14,047 bases of DNA from an uncultured Parabacteroides sp. GTDB lineage: Bacteria; Bacteroidota; Bacteroidia; Bacteroidales; Tannerellaceae. This document shows positions 5,450 to 14,046 of this stretch, in pieces. The notes beneath the pieces were generated by a model. It saw only the letters and a program-made list of their open reading frames with translations, was not told the DNA's origin and searched no databases. Position numbers and translations under genes: made by a program. Within the stretch, counting starts at the first letter, position 1, and every line of letters begins with the position of its first letter. The stretch lies in assembly GCA_937890135.1 (NCBI GenBank), contig CALBYC010000006.1:1-14047 (forward strand), read 5' to 3'.

Positions 5450-8257
5450 ATGTCTGATTCGAACTCGATATACATCAAAGGCGCAAGGGTCAACAACCTG
5501 AAGAATATTGATGTTGAAATACCGCGCAATAAACTAATCGTCATAACCGGATTATCCGGCAGCGGCAAATCGTCATTGGCGTTTGACACATTGTATGCCG
5601 AAGGACAACGCCGGTATGTGGAAAGTTTGTCAGCTTACGCCCGGCAGTTCTTAGGCAGAATGAGCAAACCGGAATGTGATTATATCAAAGGTATCCCGCC
5701 GGCCATCGCCATCGAACAGAAAGTAAACACCCGCAATCCTCGTTCCACGGTAGGGACTTCAACCGAGATATATGACTATCTGCGCCTTTTATTCGCCCGG
5801 ATAGGCCATACATATTCTCCCATATCGGGCGAAGAGGTGAAAAGGCACCAGGTTTCGGATATCGAAACGTACCTGCATTCGTTCCCGGAACGAACCAAAT
5901 ACATGATTTTAGCACCTGTCGCACCCGATTCAAAAGAAGGATATTCTGTTTCCAAATTACAAGAAATACAAAAAAAAGGATTCACCCGGCTATTTGACCC
6001 CAAAGCCCCCGCCCCCGTCCGCATTCAAGATGCATTGAATGCCGCTACCGGGAAAATAGCAAGTCCATCACTGGAAATAATCGTCGACAGATTGGAGGTC
6101 TCGGACTCGCCTAATTCATATAGCCGGTTGGCAAGCTCCGCCAATGCCGCCTTTGCCGAAGGGAACGGCATCTGCCATATACAAGTTTACCCCGAAGGGG
6201 ATAAAACGGGCGTATATAAGGAATTTTCCCAGCGATTCGAAGCAGACGGCATGAAGTTCGAGGAGCCCAATGAGATGATGTTCAATTTCAACAACCCCAT
6301 CGGAGCTTGCCCCGAATGCGAGGGCTTCGGAAAGATATTAGGCATTGACGAACATCTGGTCATTCCCAATCAAAGCTTGTCGGTGTTCGAAGGTGCCGTT
6401 GTCTGCTGGAATGGCACGGTCATGAGCCAATGGTTGAAAGATTTCATAAGAGACAGCGCTCGTTACGACTTCCCGATACACCGTCCTTATTACGAGCTTA
6501 CGGACAAGGAAAAAGACTTATTGTGGCACGGGGCTGAAGGGCTTAACGGCATTGACAGCTTCTTCAAATTCTTGGAGGAGAACCAATATAAGATACAGTA
6601 CAGAGTAATGGCGGCCCGCTACAGGGGAAAAACGGTATGTCCGTCCTGCAAAGGCTCGCGCCTGAAGAAAGAGGCCCTTTATGTCAAGATAAACAATAAA
6701 AGCATTGCGGACGTGGTTCGCATGTCCATAACAGAAGCAAAAAAGTTTTTCGACAATTTGCCTCTGTCCGAATCGGAACAGAAAATATCCAAAAGATTAC
6801 TGACCGAAATACGGAACAGATTGCAGTTCCTCATCGATGTCGGCTTGAGCTACCTGACACTCGACCGTTTGTCCTCCACGTTGTCCGGGGGGGAAAGCCA
6901 ACGCATCAACCTGGCAACCTCGTTGGGCAGCAGCCTGGTCGGTTCCCTCTATATCTTGGACGAACCAAGCATAGGACTGCATTCACGCGATACCGACCTG
7001 CTTATCCATGTGCTGAGGGATTTGCAGCAATTAGGCAATACGGTCATCGTGGTTGAGCATGACGGGGAAATCATCCGCGCGGCCGATTACATCATAGACA
7101 TCGGCCCCAAGGCAGGCCGTCTGGGCGGCAACGTCATATTCCAAGGGAAACTGTCGGATTTGCCTAAAAAGAGCGACAGCTATACCGTCCGCTATCTTAC
7201 CGGAGAGGAAAAAATAGAAGTCCCGCCCTACCGCCGCCCGTGGAATAGTTACATCGAAATCAAAGGGGCAAGAAAAAACAACCTCAAGAACATCGACGTG
7301 AAATTCCCGCTCCACATCATGACAGTCGTGACCGGTGTCAGCGGCTCCGGGAAAAGCTCGCTTGTCCGAGACATCTTCTATGAAGGAGTCAAAAGATACC
7401 TGGATAATGCGGACAGGCTGAACGTTGATTGCCAAAGCATCACGGGCGACCTCAAAATGATTCAAGCCATTGAATTCGTGGATCAAAACAGCATCGGGAA
7501 AAGTTCACGTTCCAATCCTGTCACATACGTAGGCGCATACGACGAAATACGCAAGTTGTTCGGAGAGCAACAGCTAGCCAAGCAATTAGGGTTCACCCCT
7601 CTCTATTTCTCATTCAACAAAGAAGGAGGACGTTGCGAAGAGTGCAAAGGGGAAGGGAAAATCACGGTTGAAATGCAATTCATGGCAGACATCACTTTGG
7701 TTTGCGACGCCTGCCACGGCAAGAGGTTCAAGCCGGAAGTCTTGGATGTGGAATACAACGGCGCCAATATCTACGACGTGTTGGAAATGACGGTGAACCA
7801 AGCCATCGAGTTCTTCGGGCAAAGCGACAAGGACATCAACAAGAAGATCATCAAAAAATTAAAGCCTTTGCAGGATGTCGGTCTGGGATACATTAAGCTG
7901 GGGCAAACATCTTCCACGTTGTCCGGGGGGGAAAACCAGCGCGTCAAGTTGGCTTATTACTTGGGGCAGGAGAAACAAGTACCGACGCTTTTCATATTTG
8001 ATGAACCTACCACAGGCCTACATTTCCACGACATCAAGACGTTGCTCAAAGCTTTCCAAGCATTGATAGACAAGGGCCATACCCTCGTCATCATCGAGCA
8101 TAACATGGATGTCATAAAATGTGCCGACCACATCATCGACTTAGGGCCGGAAGGCGGGGATTCAGGGGGAAACCTTGTCTGTTCCGGGACTCCCGAAGAG
8201 GTAGCCGCTTGCCCCGATTCCTACACCGGGAAATTCCTTAAGGAAAAATTATCATAA
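5450..8257 (+). CDS. uvrA: UvrA-family excinuclease ABC subunit A
   Basis: UvrA is the damage-recognition ATPase of nucleotide excision repair; a dimer scans DNA and loads UvrB. This 935-residue protein has both ABC halves: Walker A GLSGSGKSS (34-42) and GVSGSGKSS (629-637), signatures LSGGESQR (478-485) and LSGGENQR (824-831), and Walker B LDEP (503-506) and FDEP (850-853). The C-terminal zinc site is intact (C729, C732, C752, C755). The region between the first Walker A and C287, where UvrB binds in the family, is present. Odd point: the usual first zinc site needs two CxxC pairs, but only C287-x-x-C290 is present, and the upstream pair is replaced by FEADGMKFEEP (263-273). This suggests a paralogue alongside a canonical UvrA elsewhere in the genome, though that copy is not in view. 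An earlier in-frame ATG at 5339 would add an implausible hydrophobic leader; 5444 is the nearest alternative start. Confidence 0.95.
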   Translation: MSDSNSIYIKGARVNNLKNIDVEIPRNKLIVITGLSGSGKSSLAFDTLYAEGQRRYVESLSAYARQFLGRMSKPECDYIKGIPPAIAIEQKVNTRNPRSTVGTSTEIYDYLRLLFARIGHTYSPISGEEVKRHQVSDIETYLHSFPERTKYMILAPVAPDSKEGYSVSKLQEIQKKGFTRLFDPKAPAPVRIQDALNAATGKIASPSLEIIVDRLEVSDSPNSYSRLASSANAAFAEGNGICHIQVYPEGDKTGVYKEFSQRFEADGMKFEEPNEMMFNFNNPIGACPECEGFGKILGIDEHLVIPNQSLSVFEGAVVCWNGTVMSQWLKDFIRDSARYDFPIHRPYYELTDKEKDLLWHGAEGLNGIDSFFKFLEENQYKIQYRVMAARYRGKTVCPSCKGSRLKKEALYVKINNKSIADVVRMSITEAKKFFDNLPLSESEQKISKRLLTEIRNRLQFLIDVGLSYLTLDRLSSTLSGGESQRINLATSLGSSLVGSLYILDEPSIGLHSRDTDLLIHVLRDLQQLGNTVIVVEHDGEIIRAADYIIDIGPKAGRLGGNVIFQGKLSDLPKKSDSYTVRYLTGEEKIEVPPYRRPWNSYIEIKGARKNNLKNIDVKFPLHIMTVVTGVSGSGKSSLVRDIFYEGVKRYLDNADRLNVDCQSITGDLKMIQAIEFVDQNSIGKSSRSNPVTYVGAYDEIRKLFGEQQLAKQLGFTPLYFSFNKEGGRCEECKGEGKITVEMQFMADITLVCDACHGKRFKPEVLDVEYNGANIYDVLEMTVNQAIEFFGQSDKDINKKIIKKLKPLQDVGLGYIKLGQTSSTLSGGENQRVKLAYYLGQEKQVPTLFIFDEPTTGLHFHDIKTLLKAFQALIDKGHTLVIIEHNMDVIKCADHIIDLGPEGGDSGGNLVCSGTPEEVAACPDSYTGKFLKEKLS
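6875..6896 (+). repeat. 22-bp repeat in uvrA (copy 1; copy 2 at 7913-7934)
   Basis: The stretches at 6875-6896 and 7913-7934 are identical over 22 bp, begin TCCACGTTG and contain a run of seven G. Both encode the start of an ABC signature, STLSGGE. They are 1038 bp apart, which is in frame. Confidence 0.8.
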
Positions 8258-8287
8258 TATTTCATCAAACTAATAAAAACAGAGAGA

Positions 8288-8917
8288 ATGAAGACACCTA
8301 TCGATTTGGCACAATGGAAATACAGAGAGCATTTTGAATTTTTCAGTTCCTTGGACAATCCTTTCGTAGGCGTGACAGTCCAAGTGGAGGTTACCAAACT
8401 ATACAAGGAGGCCCAAAACGACAATCAATCTTTTTTCCTGTATGCCTTGCATAAAATACTACGGGCCGCAAACGAGACGGAAACATTCCGTTACCGCATA
8501 GATGGCGGCGTACCGGTCTGCTACGACACGATACATGTCAGTGCAACCATAAACAAAGACGACGGGCTTTTCGGGTTCGGATTCTGGGAATATGACGGAG
8601 ACAGGGCACAATTCATCCGCAACGCACAAAAGGCGATCGAAGAAATCCGGACGAAGAAAGGATTGGCAAATACAACCGACAACCAGCGCAAAGACCTTAT
8701 TCGATTCTCCGCCGTCCCTTGGTTCTCCTTTACCGAAATGAATCATCCCGGGTCTTTCATCAAAGGAGAATCCATTCCACGTATTTCTACCGGCAAACTT
8801 TCCCAAATGGACAAAAAAATCATGATGCCGCTTTCCATCACGGCACACCATGGATTTGTGGATGGCAAGCAAATCGGGTTATTTTTGGACAAAATGGACG
8901 AACCCCGCTCCTTTTAA
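8288..8917 (+). CDS. CatA-type chloramphenicol O-acetyltransferase-like protein
   Basis: This 209-residue protein is close to the usual 210-220 residues of the CatA (type A) family, trimeric cytoplasmic enzymes that transfer acetyl from acetyl-CoA to the chloramphenicol 3-hydroxyl. The catalytic motif HHGFVDG is at 187-193; by comparison with known CAT enzymes H188 is the general base and D192 the structural aspartate. SAVPWFSFT (141-149) matches the conserved segment that contains the active-site serine, here S141. The N terminus, with LAQWKYREHFEFF, is also family-like. The gene starts 30 nt after uvrA on the same strand with no terminator between, so the two are probably cotranscribed. No mobile element flanks it, which suggests a resident chromosomal gene rather than a recently captured resistance gene. 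Whether chloramphenicol is the real substrate cannot be told from sequence; many chromosomal CatA-like proteins have no proven resistance role. Confidence 0.9.
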   Translation: MKTPIDLAQWKYREHFEFFSSLDNPFVGVTVQVEVTKLYKEAQNDNQSFFLYALHKILRAANETETFRYRIDGGVPVCYDTIHVSATINKDDGLFGFGFWEYDGDRAQFIRNAQKAIEEIRTKKGLANTTDNQRKDLIRFSAVPWFSFTEMNHPGSFIKGESIPRISTGKLSQMDKKIMMPLSITAHHGFVDGKQIGLFLDKMDEPRSF

Positions 8918-8936
8918 AAATCTATTGTCATTTCCA

Positions 8937-8966
8937 TTGTTTTTTTATATCTTTAAGCTATATTTG
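8937..8966 (+). promoter_or_regulatory. Bacteroides-type promoter of the second susC/susD pair
   Basis: TTG (8937-8939), a 19-nt gap and TATATTTG (8959-8966) match the Bacteroides -33/-7 consensus in sequence and spacing. Transcription should start near 8970, leaving a leader of about 160 nt before the susC ATG at 9132. The promoter begins only 20 nt after the cat-like stop codon. Confidence 0.75.
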
Positions 8967-8970
8967 CCCT

Positions 8971-9131
8971 CGTTATATAAAAATACAATATTCTGTTAAA
9001 ATTGAATTCTTAGTCACGGAAAGGAAGGGGAATTGCTCCGAGAAATATTTCTTGACAAAATAAGACATCATTTATCCAGTCATTGTATTAGTCATTGTTT
9101 ATATTTTAGTATTATTTTAAATCAATTAATC
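8971..9131 (+). promoter_or_regulatory. Long untranslated leader of the second susC
   Basis: This AT-rich leader has no Shine-Dalgarno before the ATG. It contains a 12-bp perfect palindrome, AGAAATATTTCT (9041-9052), and the 9-mer AGTCATTGT twice, at 9078-9086 and 9090-9098. No riboswitch family is recognised, and no antisense promoter-terminator pair like that of the left susC is seen on the minus strand. Confidence 0.45.
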
Positions 9132-12100
9132 ATGAAAAGATTCTTATGGATTCTTTTGGCAATGTCTATATATGGGCATTTGCTATTGGCACAAGAGAAA
9201 ACTGTGTCAGGAGTGGTAACTTCCATGGAAGATGGTTCGCCCATGATTGGCGTATCCATTTTAGACAGGCAGACCATGAATGGGGTGACAACCAACGAAA
9301 ACGGCGAGTTCTCCATCAATGTGTCAAAACATACCAAAGTTCTCCAATTTTCCTACTTGGGATTCAAAACAAAAGAAGTGGCATTTACTTCCAACCATAT
9401 CAAGGTAGAGATGGAACCTGACGTGGTAGCCATTGACGAGGTCATGGTCGTGGCATACGGCACGGGGAAGAAATCCACCTTTACAGGATCGGCCAGCGTA
9501 GTAAAAAAAGAATCCTTGGAAAAAATCAAAGCCTCCAATATCACCCAAGCCCTGCAAGGTCAAAGCAGTGGCGTGCAGGTGCTGAATAACTCCGGCGAAC
9601 CAGGGGCAGACGCAACCATCATGATCCGTGGTATCGGCTCCATGAATGCATCCAGCTCACCTTTGTATGTAGTAGACGGGACAGCCTACGATGGATACTT
9701 GAATGCCATCAATCCAAACGACATAGAATCAATGACCATCCTGAAAGATGCGTCCGCGACGGCATTGTACGGTTCACGCGCAGCAAACGGCGTCGTCATG
9801 ATTACGACCAAAAAAGGAGCGAGCGAAAAGGGGCAAATCAACTTCCGTTCAACTTGGGGGTTCGCCTCTCTGGCCGTTGACCTGCCACGCCAACTCACGC
9901 AAGATGAATTTTCCATGTTGTCATGGCGTGCACGTTACAATGGATACAAAGATTGGGGGTATTCGGAAACAGAAGCCGCCAACTTTGCCACAACATACTT
10001 GACCAACGACTTCGGATGCAACCCATACAATGTGGCCTTCCCGGTCGGGACAGACGGGAAAATGAATCCGGATGCCAAACTGCTCTATTCGGACGACTGG
10101 CGTGACGCCTTGCTTTCTTCCCGCCTCCGTCAAGAGTACACGATCGATTTCAGCGGGAAATCAAAAAAAGCCGATTACTACATCTCCGGTGGATATTTAA
10201 ATGACAAAGGCGTTTTCTCTATCCAAAAGTTCGAACGTTTCTCCACACGCGCCACAGTCAATTACGAAGTAAACAATTGGTTGAAAGTCGGGACAAGCGT
10301 CAGTTTGTCACACAGCCTGCGGGAAGGGTCAGCCGGCACGTCCACCGTTTGGTTCTTACGTACCATGCCTTCCATCTACTCTATTTACGAACGGGATGAA
10401 AACGGCAATTTAATTACGGACAAATCAGGCAAACCAATCTATGACTACGGAAACTACCGTACAGGATGGATCGGATGGAATCCATTGGCGGATGACGAAT
10501 ACAACAAATACCCTTGGACGCATGACGATGTCTCTAACCGTACTTATTTGGAAATAACTTTCATGCCTGGCTTGAAATGGCGCTCAAATTTAAGCGTGGA
10601 CTTCTACCAATATAACTATGACGGTTATTCCAGCAGCGAATATGGTTACTCTGCCGGATACAAAGGGGAAGCTTCCAAGGAAAGCGACAGGAACATGTCA
10701 TACACCATCAACAACTTGCTGACATTTGAAAAATCTTTCGGAGACCATTCTTTATCTGTGTTATTGGGACAAGAAGCATACGCTTTGAAGTACAAATACC
10801 TATATGCATCCAAGAGGGGCTTGCCTTTCCCAGGCATCACTGAAATCGGAGCAGCTGCAGTCATGAATTCCATGTCATCATACGAAGACAATTATCGGTT
10901 GATGAGCTGGCTGAGCCGCGTAGAATACGATTATAAAGACAGATATTACATTTCCGGGAGTTTCCGTACAGACGGTTCTTCACGCTTCCACCCGGATAAT
11001 CGCTGGGGTAACTTCTGGTCATTAGGAGGTTCTTGGCGCATTTCCAACGAGGCATTCATGAAACAATATAGCGGCTGGTTAGACAACTTGAAGCTGAAAG
11101 CAAGTTACGGAGCGGTAGGTAACGACAACTTGGGTACTTATTATGCCTACCAAGGACTGTACCAAACGGGATTGAACAACTATTTGGATCCCGGTGTCAT
11201 GATCAGCCGTCTCCCGAATAAAGACTTGAAATGGGAAAGCAACATGCAATTCAATATCGGTATGGATTTCGCCTTGTTTAATAAGTTGAGCGGTAGTTTC
11301 GAATGGTTCAACCGTAAATCAAAAGATTTGTTATTCACCATGCCTATGGCTCCGTCAAGCGGTTTCTCCGGCATCGACCGAAACGTTGGCGACGTTAAGA
11401 ACTATGGTTTGGAATTTTCTTTGAACTACGCGGCTATCGCCAACAAAGATTTCAAGTGGACTATCGATTTGAACGGTACATCCTATAAGAACCGCATCAC
11501 CAAATTACCACAAGAATCAATGGATGCGGGCTACTTCAAATGGCGTGAAGGGGAATCGCGCTACAACTTCTGGGGCGTTGAGTATGCAGGTGTCAATCCG
11601 GAAACAGGAAACGACCAGTATTGGAAAAATGTATACGAGACTAACGACAAAGGGGAAAAAGTATTGGTAGACAGAGTCAAGACGGAAGACTATAACGAAG
11701 TGACCAGCGACAGCCAAAAGAAATATTTGGGAGATGCGATCCCTAAATTGTTCGGAGGCTTTACCAATAGTTTCGCCTATAAAGGCATTGACTTGTCTTT
11801 CATGATTTACTATAGCTTGGGAGGCAAATTGTATGACAGCGACTATTCTCAAATGATGTCTTACAGACTAGGGTATAGCATGCATCCAGACATGCTGGAC
11901 TCATGGACACCCGAGAACACCAACGCTTCTTTGCCACGTTTGTCTTATGCTTATGCAAGTTATTTGAACGCATACACTTCCAAATTTTTATTCAATAACT
12001 CATTTGCCCGTTTGCGCAACGTCACATTGGGATATACCTTGCCGAGGGCATTAACGTCCAAAGTCCAAATCAATTCGCTTCGCGTGTTTGTGCAAGGCGA

Positions 12101-12227
12101 TAACTTATTGACAATAGGTAGTGCCGCTAAAAGAGGAACGGACCCGGAACAGAGTGTTTCCGGTACTACCGACAACAGATTCCCTGTAACAAAAACAATC
12201 TCATTCGGATTGCAATTGAACTTATAA
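9132..12227 (+). CDS. SusC/RagA-family TonB-dependent outer-membrane receptor
   Basis: This 1031-residue outer-membrane barrel should import a nutrient together with the SusD-like lipoprotein 41 nt downstream. It starts with a normal signal peptide (MKRFLWILLAMSIYGHLLLA, likely cleaved after A20). A carboxypeptidase-D-regulatory-like domain spans about 23-95 (VSGVVTSMEDGSPMIGVSIL, then TNENGEFSI). A TonB-box-like DEVMVVAYGTGKK lies at 102-114. The plug has the family motifs IMIRGIGSMNASSSPLYVVDG and MTILKDASATALYGSRAANG. The barrel ends with FGLQLNL. No STN domain is present. An open frame reaches back to an ATG at 9033, but that would put 33 non-signal residues in front of the signal peptide, so 9132 is chosen. 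It is clearly different from the left-hand SusC-like protein, so the two pairs are not a recent duplication. The substrate is unknown. Confidence 0.96.
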   Translation: MKRFLWILLAMSIYGHLLLAQEKTVSGVVTSMEDGSPMIGVSILDRQTMNGVTTNENGEFSINVSKHTKVLQFSYLGFKTKEVAFTSNHIKVEMEPDVVAIDEVMVVAYGTGKKSTFTGSASVVKKESLEKIKASNITQALQGQSSGVQVLNNSGEPGADATIMIRGIGSMNASSSPLYVVDGTAYDGYLNAINPNDIESMTILKDASATALYGSRAANGVVMITTKKGASEKGQINFRSTWGFASLAVDLPRQLTQDEFSMLSWRARYNGYKDWGYSETEAANFATTYLTNDFGCNPYNVAFPVGTDGKMNPDAKLLYSDDWRDALLSSRLRQEYTIDFSGKSKKADYYISGGYLNDKGVFSIQKFERFSTRATVNYEVNNWLKVGTSVSLSHSLREGSAGTSTVWFLRTMPSIYSIYERDENGNLITDKSGKPIYDYGNYRTGWIGWNPLADDEYNKYPWTHDDVSNRTYLEITFMPGLKWRSNLSVDFYQYNYDGYSSSEYGYSAGYKGEASKESDRNMSYTINNLLTFEKSFGDHSLSVLLGQEAYALKYKYLYASKRGLPFPGITEIGAAAVMNSMSSYEDNYRLMSWLSRVEYDYKDRYYISGSFRTDGSSRFHPDNRWGNFWSLGGSWRISNEAFMKQYSGWLDNLKLKASYGAVGNDNLGTYYAYQGLYQTGLNNYLDPGVMISRLPNKDLKWESNMQFNIGMDFALFNKLSGSFEWFNRKSKDLLFTMPMAPSSGFSGIDRNVGDVKNYGLEFSLNYAAIANKDFKWTIDLNGTSYKNRITKLPQESMDAGYFKWREGESRYNFWGVEYAGVNPETGNDQYWKNVYETNDKGEKVLVDRVKTEDYNEVTSDSQKKYLGDAIPKLFGGFTNSFAYKGIDLSFMIYYSLGGKLYDSDYSQMMSYRLGYSMHPDMLDSWTPENTNASLPRLSYAYASYLNAYTSKFLFNNSFARLRNVTLGYTLPRALTSKVQINSLRVFVQGDNLLTIGSAAKRGTDPEQSVSGTTDNRFPVTKTISFGLQLNL

Positions 12228-12268
12228 ACAGAAAAGTGTAACTAACTTATTATAATAATATTGACAGT

Positions 12269-13774
12269 ATGAAATCATTGAAATATATTGGATCTTTTGT
12301 TGCAGCCGGCCTGTTACTTACCGGTCTTGCCTCTTGTAATGATTTTTTGGATACTACGCCATCGACATCCGTGGCAGATTCAAAAGTCTTTGAAACGGTA
12401 TCCGGCGCCCAGTCTGCCTTGAATGGCTGTTACTATCAATTACGTGCTTACAATGGTGGAGGAGCCGATCGGTCTGACGACTATGGAATCCCTTCCATAC
12501 AGATGATATCTGACATTTGCGGTGAAGATGTGATGAGCAATGGCGGTGGTTGGTATGTATACAATTATAACTACTGGGGAGAGACCCGCGGTGATATTTT
12601 CCGTTCGTCACAACTATGGACTTTCCATTACAGATTAATAAACAACTTGAATTCCGTCATTGCTTACATTGACGATGCTGAAGGAGACGATACGGAAAGG
12701 AATTACATCAAAGGCCAAGCTTTGGCTTTAAGAGGATGGGCTTATTTTGGGCTGGCACGCCTTTTCCAGCAAACATACGCGGTAGCGAAAGACATGCCGG
12801 GCCTTCCGATTTATACCGAGCCCACAGACGAAAAGACCGAAGGAAAGCCACGTGGCACGCTGGAACAAACTTACCAGCAAATCCTTTCGGACTTGACTGC
12901 CGCCGAACCTCTTTTGGAAGGCTTCGTAAGAAGTGACAATTATCCAAACGTGGTCAACCAAAGTGTCGCACAAGGTTTTTTGGCAGAAGTTTATATGGTC
13001 ATGAACAATTGGCAGAAAGCTGAAGAGTATGCCAAAAAGGTATTGGACGCTTATCCGTTGACTACGGCAGAAGAGTACACGAACGGTTTCAACAACCATT
13101 TGACAAAGTCTTGGATATGGAGCATCAAGCAGACCGAAGAGCAGAATATGGGCGACTATTCTCCCTTCGCCATGTGGTATAACGGGGACAGGCAATGCTG
13201 GACATTTGCCTGCTTCATCTTGTCAGACCAGTTCGGCGACCTTTTTGACGAAGATGACATCCGTTTCAAACAGTTCGAAAGATGGTCAAGTGGTTCGGAA
13301 GGAGCTAAGAAAGAATTCTGGATTTCCCACAAGTTCCGCGATAACGAGGAATGCCGGGGTTCGATGGTCGTCATGCGTGCCGATGAAATGTTGCTTATCG
13401 CGGCGGAAGCATGTGCCCATCAAGGCAAAGATGCAGAAGCGAAATCTCTGTTATGGAAACTCCAAGATTTACGAAACGCAAAACATACCGAATCAACCGG
13501 AACCGATTTGATAAACGATATCCTCAAAGAAAGAAGAAAAGAATTGTATGGCGAAGGTTTTGCCACATTCGACATATTACGTTCTGAAAGAGGATTGGAA
13601 CGTACCGGAAACCATTTGGATTATGGCGGATTATTTACTTTCCCTCCATATTCTTGGCGGCTTATTTACCAAATACCAAGTTCCGAATTGAAAAACAACA
13701 AAGCAATGGTAGATGACATCTGGCCGGCAGGTGACCAGAATCCATTTAGCGGTACTTATGAACCGAAACGGTAA
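12269..13774 (+). CDS. SusD/RagB-family surface lipoprotein
   Basis: This 501-residue lipoprotein should sit on the cell surface as the lid of the SusC barrel encoded 41 nt upstream, and should bind the substrate. The signal peptide ends in the lipobox L-A-S-C with C23 as the lipidated residue, followed by NDFLDTTP, the usual SusD opening. Helical repeat regions follow, with the family motif ALALRGWAYFGLARLFQ (151-167). The segment PRGTLEQTYQQILSDLTAAEPLL (195-216) is typical of the first TPR part. Near the C terminus, MRADEMLLIAAEA (369-381) and ILKERRKELYGEGFATFDILR (418-438) are standard SusD signatures. The glycan contacts in SusD proteins are not conserved, so no substrate is proposed. 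It is the last gene of the transcript: a strong terminator begins 23 nt after its stop, so no glycoside hydrolase is cotranscribed. Confidence 0.96.
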   Translation: MKSLKYIGSFVAAGLLLTGLASCNDFLDTTPSTSVADSKVFETVSGAQSALNGCYYQLRAYNGGGADRSDDYGIPSIQMISDICGEDVMSNGGGWYVYNYNYWGETRGDIFRSSQLWTFHYRLINNLNSVIAYIDDAEGDDTERNYIKGQALALRGWAYFGLARLFQQTYAVAKDMPGLPIYTEPTDEKTEGKPRGTLEQTYQQILSDLTAAEPLLEGFVRSDNYPNVVNQSVAQGFLAEVYMVMNNWQKAEEYAKKVLDAYPLTTAEEYTNGFNNHLTKSWIWSIKQTEEQNMGDYSPFAMWYNGDRQCWTFACFILSDQFGDLFDEDDIRFKQFERWSSGSEGAKKEFWISHKFRDNEECRGSMVVMRADEMLLIAAEACAHQGKDAEAKSLLWKLQDLRNAKHTESTGTDLINDILKERRKELYGEGFATFDILRSERGLERTGNHLDYGGLFTFPPYSWRLIYQIPSSELKNNKAMVDDIWPAGDQNPFSGTYEPKR

Positions 13775-13797
13775 CCGCTCCGGACATAATTAATGCC

Positions 13798-13838
13798 AAA
13801 GGGCTGTGTCAAGACATTCACTTCGACACAGCCCTTTT
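13798..13838 (+). terminator. Intrinsic terminator after the susC/susD operon
   Basis: The arms AAAGGGCTGTGTC (13798-13810) and GACACAGCCCTTT (13825-13837) form a perfect 13-bp stem around a 14-nt loop, with a T run at 13835-13838. The stem starts with A residues, so it could also stop transcription coming from the right. Confidence 0.9.
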
Positions 13839-13909
13839 AACAGAACCAAACCTGAGCAATACTTGGAAAATGCTTGAACAAAATATTTTGAAAAAAACAG
13901 CCCAAACTA

Positions 13910-13939
13910 TTGCAAATTCAAAAATAATGCCTACCTTTG
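13910..13939 (+). promoter_or_regulatory. Bacteroides-type promoter of the tRNA gene
   Basis: TTG (13910-13912), a 19-nt gap and TACCTTTG (13932-13939) match the Bacteroides -33/-7 consensus. A start near 13943 leaves a 5' leader of about 30 nt to be removed by RNase P. Confidence 0.75.
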
Positions 13940-13973
13940 CAAGCGTAATCGAGAATGACACGATACAATAGAT

Positions 13974-14046
13974 GATTCGCTAGCTCAGCTGGTAGAGCAC
14001 AACACTTTTAATGTTGGGGTCCTGGGTTCGAGCCCCAGGCGGATCA
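13974..14046 (+). tRNA. tRNA-Lys, anticodon UUU
   Basis: A complete 73-nt cloverleaf can be drawn. The acceptor stem GATTCGC/GCGGATC has seven pairs including one T-G wobble. The D stem is GCTC/GAGC. The anticodon stem is CAACA/TGTTG around the loop CTTTTAA, with anticodon TTT at 14007-14009. The T stem is CTGGG/CCCAG around TTCGAGC. The discriminator is A at 14046. Only one more base (C) is visible, so it cannot be told whether CCA is encoded. Confidence 0.97.

Noticed and set aside
7031..7486. Open frame of 151 codons on the minus strand inside uvrA
   Set aside because: It is a shadow of the strongly supported uvrA frame, with no recognisable domain and no promoter.
8288..8917. Mobile antibiotic-resistance cassette
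   Set aside because: No insertion sequence, integrase, attachment repeats or abrupt base-composition change flank the CatA-like gene, and it is tightly linked to uvrA.
9053..9058. TTGACA as a classical sigma-70 -35 box in the second susC leader
   Set aside because: No suitable -10 partner is evident, Bacteroidales use a different consensus, and a much better Bacteroides-type promoter lies upstream.
9033..9131. Earlier start for the second SusC-like protein
   Set aside because: It would place 33 residues before a perfectly normal signal peptide and use leader sequence downstream of the mapped promoter motif.
12728..13195. Open frame of 155 codons on the minus strand inside the second susD
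   Set aside because: It lies fully within a well-supported SusD-like gene and has no family motif or start signals of its own.
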